Shown here piece after piece: positions 24,815-33,005 of a stretch of DNA of 64,000 nucleotides (positions are counted from its first letter, which is position 1; each line of letters begins with the position of its first letter). The notes beneath the pieces were generated by a model. It did no database searches and was not told the origin of the DNA. It saw nothing but the letters and a program-made list of their open reading frames with translations. Source of the stretch: Streptomyces sp. MJM8645 (lineage in GTDB: Bacteria > Actinomycetota > Actinomycetes > Streptomycetales > Streptomycetaceae). The stretch is from positions 6,931,501 through 6,995,500 of the forward strand of contig NZ_LJJF01000001.1 in NCBI RefSeq assembly GCF_001625365.1, written 5' to 3'. The position numbers were made by a program, and so were the translations under genes.

Positions 24815-25720
24815 GTGGATCGGACGACGCCAGGCCCCGTGCTCCCGGAGCTGCCGCTCCAGGAACTGGAGTGCTTCTCCGTCCTGGTGCGCCAGTTGCA
24901 CTTCGGGCGGACGGCGCAGCTCCTGGGCGTCTCGCAGGGCCGGGTCTCCCAGCTGATCAAGCGGCTGGAGGGCCGGGTCGGCGCCCCGGTGTTCGAACGG
25001 ACCAGCCGGCGGGTCGAGTTGACCGAGCTGGGGCGCGAGCTGGCCGAGCAGGTGGTGCCCGCCGTCGACCGGCTCCGGGAGGGCTTCGAGGCGGCCCGCG
25101 CCCGGGCCGCCTCGACGGACCGGCCGCTGCGCCTGGGGTTCCAGTGCGCCGTGTACGAGCCGGTGGCCAGGGCGATCGCGGGCCTTCCGGAGGGCGCGGC
25201 CCAGCTCGTCGAACTGTCCTGGGGGGATCCGTTCTCGCACCTGGGCCGGGGTGAGATCGACCTGGCCATCGTGCTGTCCCCGTGCCGGGAGGACGGCCTG
25301 CGGGTGCTGCTGGAGTTCTCGCGGCAGCCGATGTACGTCGCCCTCTCCGCCGGGCACCGCCTGGCCGGGGCGGCGAGCGTCTCCACGGACGAACTGGCCG
25401 GGCTGGCGCTGATCGAACCGCGGGGGCCCGCCCCGGACTACTGGCGCCGGGTGAACGCCCCGCGGCAGGCGCCGGACGGGCGGGAACTGGCCTACCCGGC
25501 GGGCGCGGCCACGCTCCAGGAGGGGCTGTCGACGGTGGCCAGCACCCGCCTGGGGCTGCTGCTGTGCGAGGCGAGCACGGCGTACGTCCAGCGGCCGGAC
25601 ATCCGCTATCTGCCGGTGCCGGGCCTGGAACCGTCCACGCTGCTGGTGGTGCAGGGCGAGCGGCGGCCGCACCCGCTGGCCGGGGCCTTCGTACGGGCGC
25701 TCACCGCCGTGGGCGCGTGA
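24815..25720 (+). CDS. LysR-family transcriptional regulator
   Basis: 301 residues. N-terminal LysR HTH: LECFSVLVRQLHFGRTAQLL, GVSQGRVSQLIKRLEGRVGA, PVFERTSRRVELTELGREL. The C-terminal part is the LysR effector domain (LRLGFQCAVYEPVARAIAGL, IDLAIVLSPC). GTG 24815 start. Its 3' end overlaps the 3' end of the convergent MFS gene by 20 bases. It is the best candidate to bind the palindrome upstream of that MFS gene. Confidence 0.9.
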   Translation: MDRTTPGPVLPELPLQELECFSVLVRQLHFGRTAQLLGVSQGRVSQLIKRLEGRVGAPVFERTSRRVELTELGRELAEQVVPAVDRLREGFEAARARAASTDRPLRLGFQCAVYEPVARAIAGLPEGAAQLVELSWGDPFSHLGRGEIDLAIVLSPCREDGLRVLLEFSRQPMYVALSAGHRLAGAASVSTDELAGLALIEPRGPAPDYWRRVNAPRQAPDGRELAYPAGAATLQEGLSTVASTRLGLLLCEASTAYVQRPDIRYLPVPGLEPSTLLVVQGERRPHPLAGAFVRALTAVGA

Positions 25721-26885
25721 CGGCGGCGAGCAGCAGTCCGGCCGCCGTGATCAGCGCCGCCGTGAGGAGCACGGCGTGGGTCCCGGCCCGGTCGATGACC
25801 AGCCCGCCGGCGAGCGAGCCCAGCGCGATGCTCGCGTTGAACACGCCCGCCCACAGCGCCGCCGAGGCCTCGATCCGGGCGGGGTCGGCGATCCGGACCC
25901 AGGTCTGGGTGGAGATCGAGACCCCGCCGTACGAGGCGCCCCAGACGACGAGCGCGAGCAGCACCGCCACCACGCTCCCGGTGAGGAGCGGCAGCAGGGC
26001 GGTGGCGAGCGCGACGCCCGCGAGGGCGGTGGCCACGGCCGCCTTGGGGTGCCGGCCGGCCAGCGGGCCGAGGGTGAAGTTCCCGGCGACGCCGGCCAGT
26101 CCGTAGACCAGCAGGCAGGCGGCGATGACGCCGCTGCTCAGGCCTGCGTCGAGTTCGAGCACCGGCCGTACATACGTGTAGCCGGTGAAGTGGCCGAGCA
26201 CGACCAGCGCCGTGACGGCGAGTCCGGCGGCGACGCCCCGGTTGCGCAGCGCGTCCGCGATCCGGTCGAGCCGGCCGCGCTCGTGGACGGGGAGGGCGGG
26301 GAGCGTGCGGGCGAGGACGGCGGCGGACACCGCGCCGAGCAGGGCGAGGGCCCAGAACGCGGAGCGCCAGCCGAGCAGTGCCGCGAGGTAGGTGCCGAGG
26401 GGGACGCCGAGCACCGAGGCGATGGAGACGCCGGAGAAGATCAGCGTGGTGGCGAGGGCGATCCGCGGCCCGTCGGCGAGGCGTGGGCCCAGCCCCGCGG
26501 TGATGCCCCACACGACGCCCATCGCGAGGCCGAGCAGGACGCGGGCGGCGGCCAGTACTGGGTAGCTGGGGGCGAGCGCGGTGAGCGCGTTGGCCAGCGA
26601 CAGCAGCAGCATGAAGGCGATCAGCACGTGCTTGCGGTCCCGGAGCCCGGTGAGCGCGGGAACGAACGGGGACAGGACGGCGGCGAGGAGCCCGGTGATG
26701 GTCAGGGAGAGCCCGGTGACGCCGTCGGAGACGCCGAGGGTCTTCGAGACGGGGGTCAGCAGCCCCACGGGCATCATCTCGGCGGAGACCACGGTGAAGG
26801 TGGCGAGGGCCACGGCGGTGATCGGTGCCCAGCGGGGCGGGCTGCCGGGGGCGGCCGGGGGCGCGAGGGTGTCGGCGTCGGTCAT
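25701..26885 (-). CDS. MFS transporter (DHA1-type efflux)
   Basis: 394 residues with 12 hydrophobic segments. Signature MPVGLLTPVSKTLGVSDGVT after TM1 and LTGLRDRKHVLIAFMLLLSL in the TM2-3 loop, plus ARVLLGLAMGVVWGITAGLG in TM4 place it with DHA1 drug/sugar efflux proteins of the AraJ/Bcr type. It is convergent with the LysR gene (20-base overlap) and has a palindromic site upstream of its start. Substrate unknown. Confidence 0.88.
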   Translation of the reverse strand: MTDADTLAPPAAPGSPPRWAPITAVALATFTVVSAEMMPVGLLTPVSKTLGVSDGVTGLSLTITGLLAAVLSPFVPALTGLRDRKHVLIAFMLLLSLANALTALAPSYPVLAAARVLLGLAMGVVWGITAGLGPRLADGPRIALATTLIFSGVSIASVLGVPLGTYLAALLGWRSAFWALALLGAVSAAVLARTLPALPVHERGRLDRIADALRNRGVAAGLAVTALVVLGHFTGYTYVRPVLELDAGLSSGVIAACLLVYGLAGVAGNFTLGPLAGRHPKAAVATALAGVALATALLPLLTGSVVAVLLALVVWGASYGGVSISTQTWVRIADPARIEASAALWAGVFNASIALGSLAGGLVIDRAGTHAVLLTAALITAAGLLLAAVTRPRR

Positions 26886-26921
26886 GGGGCCAGCCCATCA
26901 GCCGCGCCGAGGGCGGAACAA

Positions 26922-26962
26922 GATCGATGAGCTCATCCGTCGATTAGCCAGGCTCATCGATC
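26922..26962. promoter_or_regulatory. Composite palindrome upstream of the MFS gene
   Basis: GATCGATGAGC (26922-26932) and GCTCATCGATC (26952-26962) form an 11-base perfect inverted repeat with a 19-base gap. Within the left part, GATGAGCTCATC (26926-26937) is itself a perfect 12-base palindrome. So the half-site GATGAGC occurs three times, 37-77 bases before the MFS start, consistent with a multi-site LysR operator. Confidence 0.6.
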
Positions 26963-27019
26963 CGGGAACGCCCCCGGCGCCGCCCGCCGTGGTGCGGCAG
27001 GCGGCGCCGGGGGGCGCGG

Positions 27020-27283
27020 TCACTCCGCCGGGGCGATCCGGTAGCCACCCGCGGCCGAGTAGAGGGTCAGCGCCTCGACCGGGCAGAAGTCGACCGCGTC
27101 GGCCAGCGCCTCCGTCAGCTCGGCGCCGTCGGCCGCGTAGTCGGCCACCGGCTCGGCCAGCCCGTCGGCGCCGAGCGCCAGCGAGCCGGGGGCGCTCAGG
27201 GCGCACATCCCGGAGCCGATGCAGCGGTCCCGGTCGACCCGGACCACCACCGCGTCGGCGCCCGTCCCCGGCGTGGCCGTCAC
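27020..27283 (-). CDS. Ferredoxin ([3Fe-4S] type) partner of P450
   Basis: 87 residues. VRVDRDRCIGSGMCALSAPG contains the first two cluster cysteines (C-x5-C), and AVDFCPVEALTL the third (C-P). The residue where a fourth ligand would sit is Gly/Ser, so a [3Fe-4S] cluster is expected, as in P450-linked ferredoxins. The GTG at 27283 overlaps the P450 stop by four bases, which couples the two. Electrons would come from a reductase such as that at 17070-18341 (inference). Confidence 0.9.
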   Translation of the reverse strand: MTATPGTGADAVVVRVDRDRCIGSGMCALSAPGSLALGADGLAEPVADYAADGAELTEALADAVDFCPVEALTLYSAAGGYRIAPAE

Positions 27284-28497
27284 CAGGCGACCTGGAGGGT
27301 CTCGGGGCTGCGGGTGAGCAGGCCCCGCCGCCAGTCGATCTCCTCGACCGGCCCGGTCAGGCGCAGCGAGGGCAGCCGGCGGGCCAGGCGGTGCAGGGCG
27401 AGTTCGAGCTCCATCCGGGCCAGCCAGGCGCCCAGGCAGTGGTGCGGCCCGGCGCCGAAGGTCAGCATCGGCGCGGCCAGCGGGGAGAACAGCTCGGTGA
27501 GCAGGTCCCCGGTGAAGACCGTCGGGTCCTGGTTGGCGGCGACGGTGTCGGCGGCGACGACGCTGCCCGCCGGGATGACCACCCCGCCGATCTCGACGTC
27601 CTCGATGGTGCGGCGCAGCAGGCCGGGCAGGTGCTGGCCGTCGCCGAGCGGGACGGCGCGCAGGATCTGCTCGGTCGCGGCGGTCGCGCTGGCCTCGTCG
27701 GAGGCGAGCCGCTGCCAGGCCTCGCGGTCCTCGGTGAGCAGGTAGACCAGCGCGTTGCCGAGGCTCGTCATGGTGGTCTCGTGGCCGGCCACGACGAGGC
27801 CGATGACCAGCGTGACCAACTGCTCCTCGGCGATCGAACCGTCCTCGGCCGCGGCCGCCAGCAGGCTGCTGACCAGGTCCTCGCCGGGGTCGGCGCGGCG
27901 TTCGGCGATCACCGCGGCGCCGAAGCCGGCGAACTCGGCCATGGCGGTGGCGATCTCCTCGGCCGTGTAGGCGGTGGCGGAGAGCGCGTGGTCGCTCCAG
28001 TGCGAGAGCTTCTTGCCGTCCAGGTTGTCGAGCCCCATCAGCCGGGTGATCACCTGGACCGGCAGCTTGCGGCTGTAACCGGCCACGATGTCGGCGGGGG
28101 AGCCGTGGTCGATCATCTCGTCGATCAGGGCCTCGACCACCGAGGCGACCCAGGGCCGCCAGCGGGCGATGGCGCGCGGCGTGAAGGCCCGCTGCACGGT
28201 GCGGCGCAGCCGCTGGTGCTCGGTGCCGTCGATGTTCAGCAGGCCCTGCGGGCTGTCGAGGATGTTTGGGATGACGGCGATCGGCGGCGCGTCCGGCGCG
28301 TACAGCGGGGCGCGGCCCAGGCGCGGGTCGGTCAGCACCTGCCGCACGTCCGCGTGGCGGCTGACCAGCCAGACGGGCGTGCCGGTCGGCAGCGCGGCGA
28401 GCCGGGGCGGGCCGGGCTCCAGGCGGCGCAGGCAGTGCATCGGGATGAGCGGGACGGTGCCGGTTCCGGCACCGGTCGCACTGTTCTCGGCGGACAT
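27280..28497 (-). CDS. Cytochrome P450 with variant K-helix motif
   Basis: 405 residues. I-helix LVVAGHETTMTS gives the oxygen-activating A/G-G-x-E/D-T-T. The heme-thiolate loop is FGAGPHHCLGAWLARMELEL (F-x-x-G-x-x-x-C-x-G). The K-helix reads TEQILRAVPL, so the canonical E-x-x-R appears as Q-I-L-R: the near-invariant Glu is Gln. A similar loss is known from the CYP157 family. A GTGA overlap links it to the ferredoxin. Substrate not deducible. ATG at 28497. Confidence 0.9.
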   Translation of the reverse strand: MSAENSATGAGTGTVPLIPMHCLRRLEPGPPRLAALPTGTPVWLVSRHADVRQVLTDPRLGRAPLYAPDAPPIAVIPNILDSPQGLLNIDGTEHQRLRRTVQRAFTPRAIARWRPWVASVVEALIDEMIDHGSPADIVAGYSRKLPVQVITRLMGLDNLDGKKLSHWSDHALSATAYTAEEIATAMAEFAGFGAAVIAERRADPGEDLVSSLLAAAAEDGSIAEEQLVTLVIGLVVAGHETTMTSLGNALVYLLTEDREAWQRLASDEASATAATEQILRAVPLGDGQHLPGLLRRTIEDVEIGGVVIPAGSVVAADTVAANQDPTVFTGDLLTELFSPLAAPMLTFGAGPHHCLGAWLARMELELALHRLARRLPSLRLTGPVEEIDWRRGLLTRSPETLQVAW

Positions 28498-29154
28498 CCG
28501 TACTCCAGACTCCAGGGCGGGGGGCCGTACGTGACGGCCCGACGGGGGGTGGAACCGGGATGGTGCGGGGACGGGTGGGGCGGGCCGGCGGGCGGCTCGG
28601 CCCGGGCCGGGTTCGGCGGACCGGGACGAACGGCGGATCGGGTGGGACGGCGGACCGGGACGAACGGCGGATCAGGTGGGACGAACGGCGGATCGAAGGC
28701 GGAAGCGAAGGCGAACGCGGACCGGAACGGGGGATGGCGCGAATCGTGCGACGGCGTACGGTCGGTACGCCTCGGCGCGGACGGCGCGCGGTGGCGCACC
28801 GTCGGGTGGGGCGGATGTGCTGAGCGTGGTCGCGTGGACCGCTTCTGCTACGACCGTACGTGGGCGGCGGTGCGCGCGTCAGCGGCACTTCCAGCCAACG
28901 GCGCTCCTTTCCGGGCACTTCGAGGCACGCTGACGGGCGCTCGGCGCCGCCCGCGCGCCCTGCCCTGCGGGCCACGCCGGGGGGTCCGGCGGATATCTCG
29001 ACGGCATATGACGCCTTTGCGGCCGGTGCGGTGAGCCGGATCACCGGGCCCGCCCCGTCGGCGCCCGTCGCTACGGGCGCTACGCTTCGTGGGCAGTCGT
29101 TTGTCGCAGGTCACGCCGGTGCAGAGCCGCATCGGCCGACGGAGGTGGAATCGG
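28498..29154. other. Long divergent intergenic region between P450 and mscR
   Basis: 657 bases. 28615-28682 carries two 34-base tandem repeats with partial further copies to about 28695. The rest shows no credible gene on either strand. GGAGGTGGAA at 29141 is the ribosome binding site for the dehydrogenase. Both promoters should lie here. Confidence 0.5.
28615..28695. repeat. 34-bp tandem repeat in the P450/mscR intergenic region
   Basis: Copy 1 (28615-28648) and copy 2 (28649-28682) differ at one base (GGATCGGG versus GGATCAGG). A partial third copy begins at 28683 (GAACGGCGGATCG). The unit begins GGCGGACCGGGACGAACGG. Confidence 0.88.
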
Positions 29155-30240
29155 ATGGCCCAGCAGGTCAAGGCAGTCATCGCGCGCGCCAAGGGCGCGC
29201 CCGTGGAGGTGACCACGATCGTGGTGCCGGACCCGGGGCCGGGCGAGGCGGTGGTCAAAATCCAGGCCTGCGGGGTCTGCCACACCGACCTCCACTACCG
29301 CGAGGGCGGCATCAACGACGAGTTCCCGTTCCTGCTCGGGCACGAGGCGGCGGGCGTCGTCGAGTCGGTCGGCGAGGGCGTCACCGAGGTCGAGCCGGGC
29401 GACTTCGTCGTCCTCAACTGGCGCGCGGTGTGCGGCCAGTGTCGCGCCTGCCGGCGCGGCCGCGCGCAGTACTGCTTCAACACCCACAACGCCAAGCAGA
29501 AGATGACGCTGCTGGACGGCACCGAGCTGTCCCCGGCGCTGGGGATCGGCGCGTTCGCCGAGAAGACCCTGGTCGCGGCCGGCCAGTGCACCAAGGTCGA
29601 CCCGGCGGTCTCGCCGGCCGTCGCCGGCCTGCTGGGCTGCGGTGTGATGGCGGGCATCGGCGCCGCCATCAACACCGGGGGCGTCGGCCGCGGCGACTCG
29701 GTCGCGGTGATCGGCTGCGGCGGCGTCGGCGGCGCGGCCGTGATGGGCTCGCGGCTGGCGGGCGCGTCGAAGATCATCGCCGTCGACATCGACGACCGCA
29801 AGCTGGAGACGGCCCGCAGGCTCGGCGCCACCCACACCGTCAACTCCCGCAGCACCGACCCGGTCGAGGCGATCCGGGAGCTGACCGGCGGCAACGGCGC
29901 GGACGTGGTGGTCGAGGCGGTCGGCCGCCCGGAGACGTACAAGCAGGCCTTCTACGCCCGCGACCTGGCCGGCACCGTCGTCCTGGTCGGCGTGCCCACG
30001 CCGGAGATGACGCTGGAGCTGCCGCTGCTCGACGTGTTCGGCCGCGGCGGCGCGCTGAAGTCCTCCTGGTACGGCGACTGCCTGCCCTCGCGGGACTTCC
30101 CGATGCTGATCGACCTCCACCTCCAGGGCCGCCTGGACCTCGGGGCGTTCGTCACCGAGACCATCGAACTCGACGCGGTGGAGCAGGCGTTCGAGCGCAT
30201 GCACCAGGGCGACGTGCTCCGTTCGGTCGTGGTCCTGTGA
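29155..30240 (+). CDS. mscR: S-(hydroxymethyl)mycothiol dehydrogenase (mycothiol-dependent formaldehyde dehydrogenase)
   Basis: 361-residue zinc-dependent MDR. Catalytic zinc motif ACGVCHTDLHYREGG and GHEAAGVVESVGEG; structural zinc motif CGQCRACRRGRAQYC; NAD fold GCGGVGGAAVMGSRLAGASK. The SWYGDCLPSRDFPMLIDLHL segment and overall order match mycothiol-dependent formaldehyde/nitrosothiol dehydrogenases of actinobacteria. It oxidises the formaldehyde-mycothiol adduct. It is followed with a four-base overlap by an MBL hydrolase, the usual partner. ATG 29155 with GGAGGTGG upstream. Confidence 0.92.
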   Translation: MAQQVKAVIARAKGAPVEVTTIVVPDPGPGEAVVKIQACGVCHTDLHYREGGINDEFPFLLGHEAAGVVESVGEGVTEVEPGDFVVLNWRAVCGQCRACRRGRAQYCFNTHNAKQKMTLLDGTELSPALGIGAFAEKTLVAAGQCTKVDPAVSPAVAGLLGCGVMAGIGAAINTGGVGRGDSVAVIGCGGVGGAAVMGSRLAGASKIIAVDIDDRKLETARRLGATHTVNSRSTDPVEAIRELTGGNGADVVVEAVGRPETYKQAFYARDLAGTVVLVGVPTPEMTLELPLLDVFGRGGALKSSWYGDCLPSRDFPMLIDLHLQGRLDLGAFVTETIELDAVEQAFERMHQGDVLRSVVVL

Positions 30241-30866
30241 ACGCGCGGATCGACCGGCTGGTCACCGCCGGGACCTTCGAACTCGACGGTGGCAGCTGGG
30301 AGGTGGAGAACAACGTCTGGATCGTCGGCGACGACGAGCAGGCGGTGGTGATCGACGCCGCGCACGACGCCGACGCGATCGAGGCCGCGCTCGGCGGGCG
30401 CCGGCTGCTGGCGATCGTCTCCACCCACGCGCACAACGACCACATCGACGCCGCCCCGGCCCTCGCGGCCCGCACCGGCGCGCCGATCCTGCTGCACCCG
30501 GACGACCTGCCGCTGTGGAAGCTCACCCACCCCGAGCGCCTCCCGGACGGCGAACTCGCCGACGGGCAGCGGATCGAGGTCGCCGGCACCGAGCTGACCG
30601 TCCTGCACACCCCGGGCCACGCCCCGGGCGCGGTCTGCCTGTACGCGCCGGAGCTCGGCACCGTCTTCACCGGCGACACCCTGTTCCACGGGGGCCCGGG
30701 CGCGACCGGCCGGTCGTTCTCGCACTTCCCGACGATCATCGACTCGATCCGCGAGCGGCTGCTGTCGCTCCCGGCCGAGACGGTGGTCCGCACCGGCCAC
30801 GGCGACCCGACCACCATCGGCGCCGAGGCCCCGGCCCTGCCGGACTGGATCGCCCGCGGGCACTGA
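30237..30866 (+). CDS. MBL-fold hydrolase coupled to mscR
   Basis: 209 residues with an intact metal motif STHAHNDHIDAAP (H-x-H-x-D-H), then HTPGHAPGAVCLY and FTGDTLFHGGPGAT, resembling glyoxalase II-type thioesterases. GTG 30237 overlaps the mscR stop (GTGA). In mycothiol organisms this gene pair is conserved, and hydrolysis of the S-formylmycothiol product is the likely role (inference from context). A terminator follows at 30873. Confidence 0.9.
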   Translation: MNARIDRLVTAGTFELDGGSWEVENNVWIVGDDEQAVVIDAAHDADAIEAALGGRRLLAIVSTHAHNDHIDAAPALAARTGAPILLHPDDLPLWKLTHPERLPDGELADGQRIEVAGTELTVLHTPGHAPGAVCLYAPELGTVFTGDTLFHGGPGATGRSFSHFPTIIDSIRERLLSLPAETVVRTGHGDPTTIGAEAPALPDWIARGH

Positions 30867-30872
30867 CCGCGA

Positions 30873-30909
30873 ACGGCCCCCGGAGCACGCCGCGTGCTCC
30901 GGGGGCCGT
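30873..30909 (+). terminator. Terminator of the mscR operon
   Basis: ACGGCCCCCGGAGCACG (30873-30889), loop CCG, CGTGCTCCGGGGGCCGT (30893-30909): 17-base perfect stem, 6 bases after the MBL stop. Confidence 0.88.
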
Positions 30910-30921
30910 AGCATCGCGATC

Positions 30922-31323
30922 ATGGCCCATGATCCCCGCGACCTCGACGACGCCTTCCTCGCCTTCTGGCGCGAGCGTCACATCGCCACCCTGACCACCG
31001 CTCGCCCGGACGGCTCGCCGCACGTGGTGCCGGTCGGCGTGACGTACCAGCCGGAGACCGGGACGGCCCGGGTGATCACCAGCCGCACCAGCCGCAAGGC
31101 GCGCAACGTGGCGGCGGCCGGCCCGCAGGGCCTGCGGGTCGCGGTCTGCCAGGTGGACCGGGCCCGCTGGTCGACCCTGGAGGGTGTCGCCGTCGTCCGG
31201 GACGAGCCGGAGCAGGTCGCCGACGCCGAGCGGCGCTACACCGAGCGCTACCGCGAACCCCGGGCGAACCCGGACCGGGTGGTCATCGAGATCGCCGTCG
31301 ACCGCGTCCTCGGCCGGCCCTGA
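30922..31323 (+). CDS. PPOX-class F420/FMN-dependent oxidoreductase (TIGR03618-like)
   Basis: 133 residues with the split-barrel flavin/F420 fold. Typical features are AFWRERHIATLTTARPDGSP, HVVPVGVTYQPETG, RVITSRTSRKARNVAAAGP and ERYREPRANPDRVVIEIAV. Family members use F420 or FMN to reduce or bind small molecules. Stand-alone gene between a terminator and a convergent APH-like gene. Confidence 0.87.
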   Translation: MAHDPRDLDDAFLAFWRERHIATLTTARPDGSPHVVPVGVTYQPETGTARVITSRTSRKARNVAAAGPQGLRVAVCQVDRARWSTLEGVAVVRDEPEQVADAERRYTERYREPRANPDRVVIEIAVDRVLGRP

Positions 31324-31344
31324 GAGCCCTGCTCCCGGGCTTCC

Positions 31345-32253
31345 TCACGCGCGACCGGCGCCCATTCTGAGCGCGAGCTCGCGGGCGTGGTCGGCCGCCG
31401 CCGGGCCGCGGCCGGAGTCGGGCGCCTCGGAGAGGAAGACGAGCGCCAGCATCAGCGCGGCGTCCAGCCGGCCCACGACCAGGCACGGATCGTCGTCGGC
31501 CGGGGCGGTCGCCGTCCTCGCGTACCCGCTGCGGACCGCCGCCGGGTCGAGGCCGTTCTCCGGGTACCGGGCGTACTCGACGAGCCGGCCGAACTCCACG
31601 GCCGGGGGCCCGAGCAGGGCGTTCGACCAGTCCAGCAGGGCGACCGCCCGCCCCTGGTGGCGGCGGATGTTGTCGCTGCGCACGTCGAGGTGCAGCAGGC
31701 TGTCCTCGGTGCAGCCGGTGAGGTGGCCGGCGACCAGGGAAGCGGCCGGCGGCTCGGGCCAGTCGTCGACGCGGCGGCCGATCTCGGCCCAGCGGCGCCC
31801 GATGCGTGCGGCGATCGCCGCCGCCGTGCTGGTTCCCTCCGCCGCGACCGGCCTCAGCTTCGGCGGCGGCACCCGGTGGAGCCGCGCGAGGAGGTGACCC
31901 AGCTCGAAGGAGTCGAGGTCCGAGCCGTCGTCGGGGACGTAGGCGGACAGCAGCACGTCGGGGGCGGCCGGGTCGTCCGCCAGGACGAGCTCCCTCGGCT
32001 GCGCGACCGGCAGGCCGTGGGCGGCCAGGTGCTTCGCGATGACGTACTCCTGCCGGAGCAGGGTCCGGGTGTCCACGTGGGGGTCGTTGGCGTTCGACTC
32101 GAACCGCTGGCGTGCGAGCCGCACCGCGACGGGCTGGCCGTCCTGCGCCTGCGCCCGGAACACGGAGAACTCCAGGCCCTTGCCGACGAGTTCCAGGCCG
32201 CTCAGGCCCCACCGCTCGGCCAGGTCGTCCAATGCGGCGAATCGCTCACTCAT
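31345..32253 (-). CDS. APH-family phosphotransferase-like protein
   Basis: 302 residues. Kinase-like elements: GLELVGKGLEFSVFRAQAQD, VAVRLARQRF, the catalytic loop SLLHLDVRSDNIRRHQG and the metal motif VALLDWSNALLGPPAVEFGR. ATG 32253 is used. The longer frame adds 25 residues without a typical start. Substrate unknown; small-molecule kinase is the family-level call. Confidence 0.83.
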   Translation of the reverse strand: MSERFAALDDLAERWGLSGLELVGKGLEFSVFRAQAQDGQPVAVRLARQRFESNANDPHVDTRTLLRQEYVIAKHLAAHGLPVAQPRELVLADDPAAPDVLLSAYVPDDGSDLDSFELGHLLARLHRVPPPKLRPVAAEGTSTAAAIAARIGRRWAEIGRRVDDWPEPPAASLVAGHLTGCTEDSLLHLDVRSDNIRRHQGRAVALLDWSNALLGPPAVEFGRLVEYARYPENGLDPAAVRSGYARTATAPADDDPCLVVGRLDAALMLALVFLSEAPDSGRGPAAADHARELALRMGAGRA

Positions 32254-32393
32254 GTGCACCTTCGGGGTTTCGCGGTCGCAGGTCGGCCTGCGTCTTTCAC
32301 CACCAGTGTGAAGGCGCCGGGCGGGCACGTCAGGCGTTCACCGGAGATGGCGCGGGACGACGAGGGATGGCGCAGGTGCGGCCCCTGCCCGGC

Positions 32394-32897
32394 TCAGCCC
32401 CGGTTGTGGTCGCCGGCCGCGCCGTCGAGGAGTTCGCGCAGGATGTCCACGTGGCCCGCGTGCCGCGTGGTCTCCGTCACCATGTGGATGAGCACCCAGC
32501 GCAGCGAAACGGCGTCGCCGAACCAGGCCTTGCCCAGGTCGTCGAGGTCGAGTTCGCCGATCACCTGGTCGGCGGCGGCGCGGGCGCGGGCGTAGAACGC
32601 CAGGACGTCCTCGGTGGACTCGTGCGGCTCCACCCTCATGTCGGAGGTCTCGTCGGCCTCCAGGTCGAAGGGCAGGGGCCCCGTCTCGCGGCCGAACGCC
32701 TCGCAGAACCAGCCCAGCTCGGCACCCCCCAGGTGCTTGACCAGGCCCAGCAGGTTCGTCCCCGACGGGGTCATCGGCCGCCGCAGCTGCTCGTCGTCCA
32801 GGCCGTCGAGCTTCCACAGCACCGCGTCGCGGTGCCGGTCGAGGGCGACCTGCAGACTGTCCTTCTCAGCACCGGTGAACGGTACGCGCTTCATCAT
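32394..32897 (-). CDS. DinB-family (DUF664-like) protein
   Basis: 167 residues. Four-helix DinB pattern: DRHRDAVLWKLDGLDDEQLR, NLLGLVKHLGGAELGWFCEA, VSLRWVLIHMVTETTRHAGH. The three His of the metal triad are visible in VKHLGG, LIHMV and RHAGHVD. The family includes mycothiol-dependent transferases (MST/DinB). Start at ATG 32897 or 32894. Confidence 0.88.
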   Translation of the reverse strand: MMKRVPFTGAEKDSLQVALDRHRDAVLWKLDGLDDEQLRRPMTPSGTNLLGLVKHLGGAELGWFCEAFGRETGPLPFDLEADETSDMRVEPHESTEDVLAFYARARAAADQVIGELDLDDLGKAWFGDAVSLRWVLIHMVTETTRHAGHVDILRELLDGAAGDHNRG

Positions 32898-33005
32898 GGG
32901 CGGACCGTACCAGCCGTCACCGACAGTGCCGCCGGGCCGGTGGCCGGGCCCCGTCCGGTCACGCCTGCGCGCGGAACGGGGCCGTCCGGCCGGGGTGGCG
33001 CCGCG

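Noticed and set aside
22829..25672. A 947-residue minus-strand frame opposite the PhzF, APH-like and LysR genes
   Set aside because: It crosses three genes with clear motifs on the plus strand and has only low-complexity sequence.
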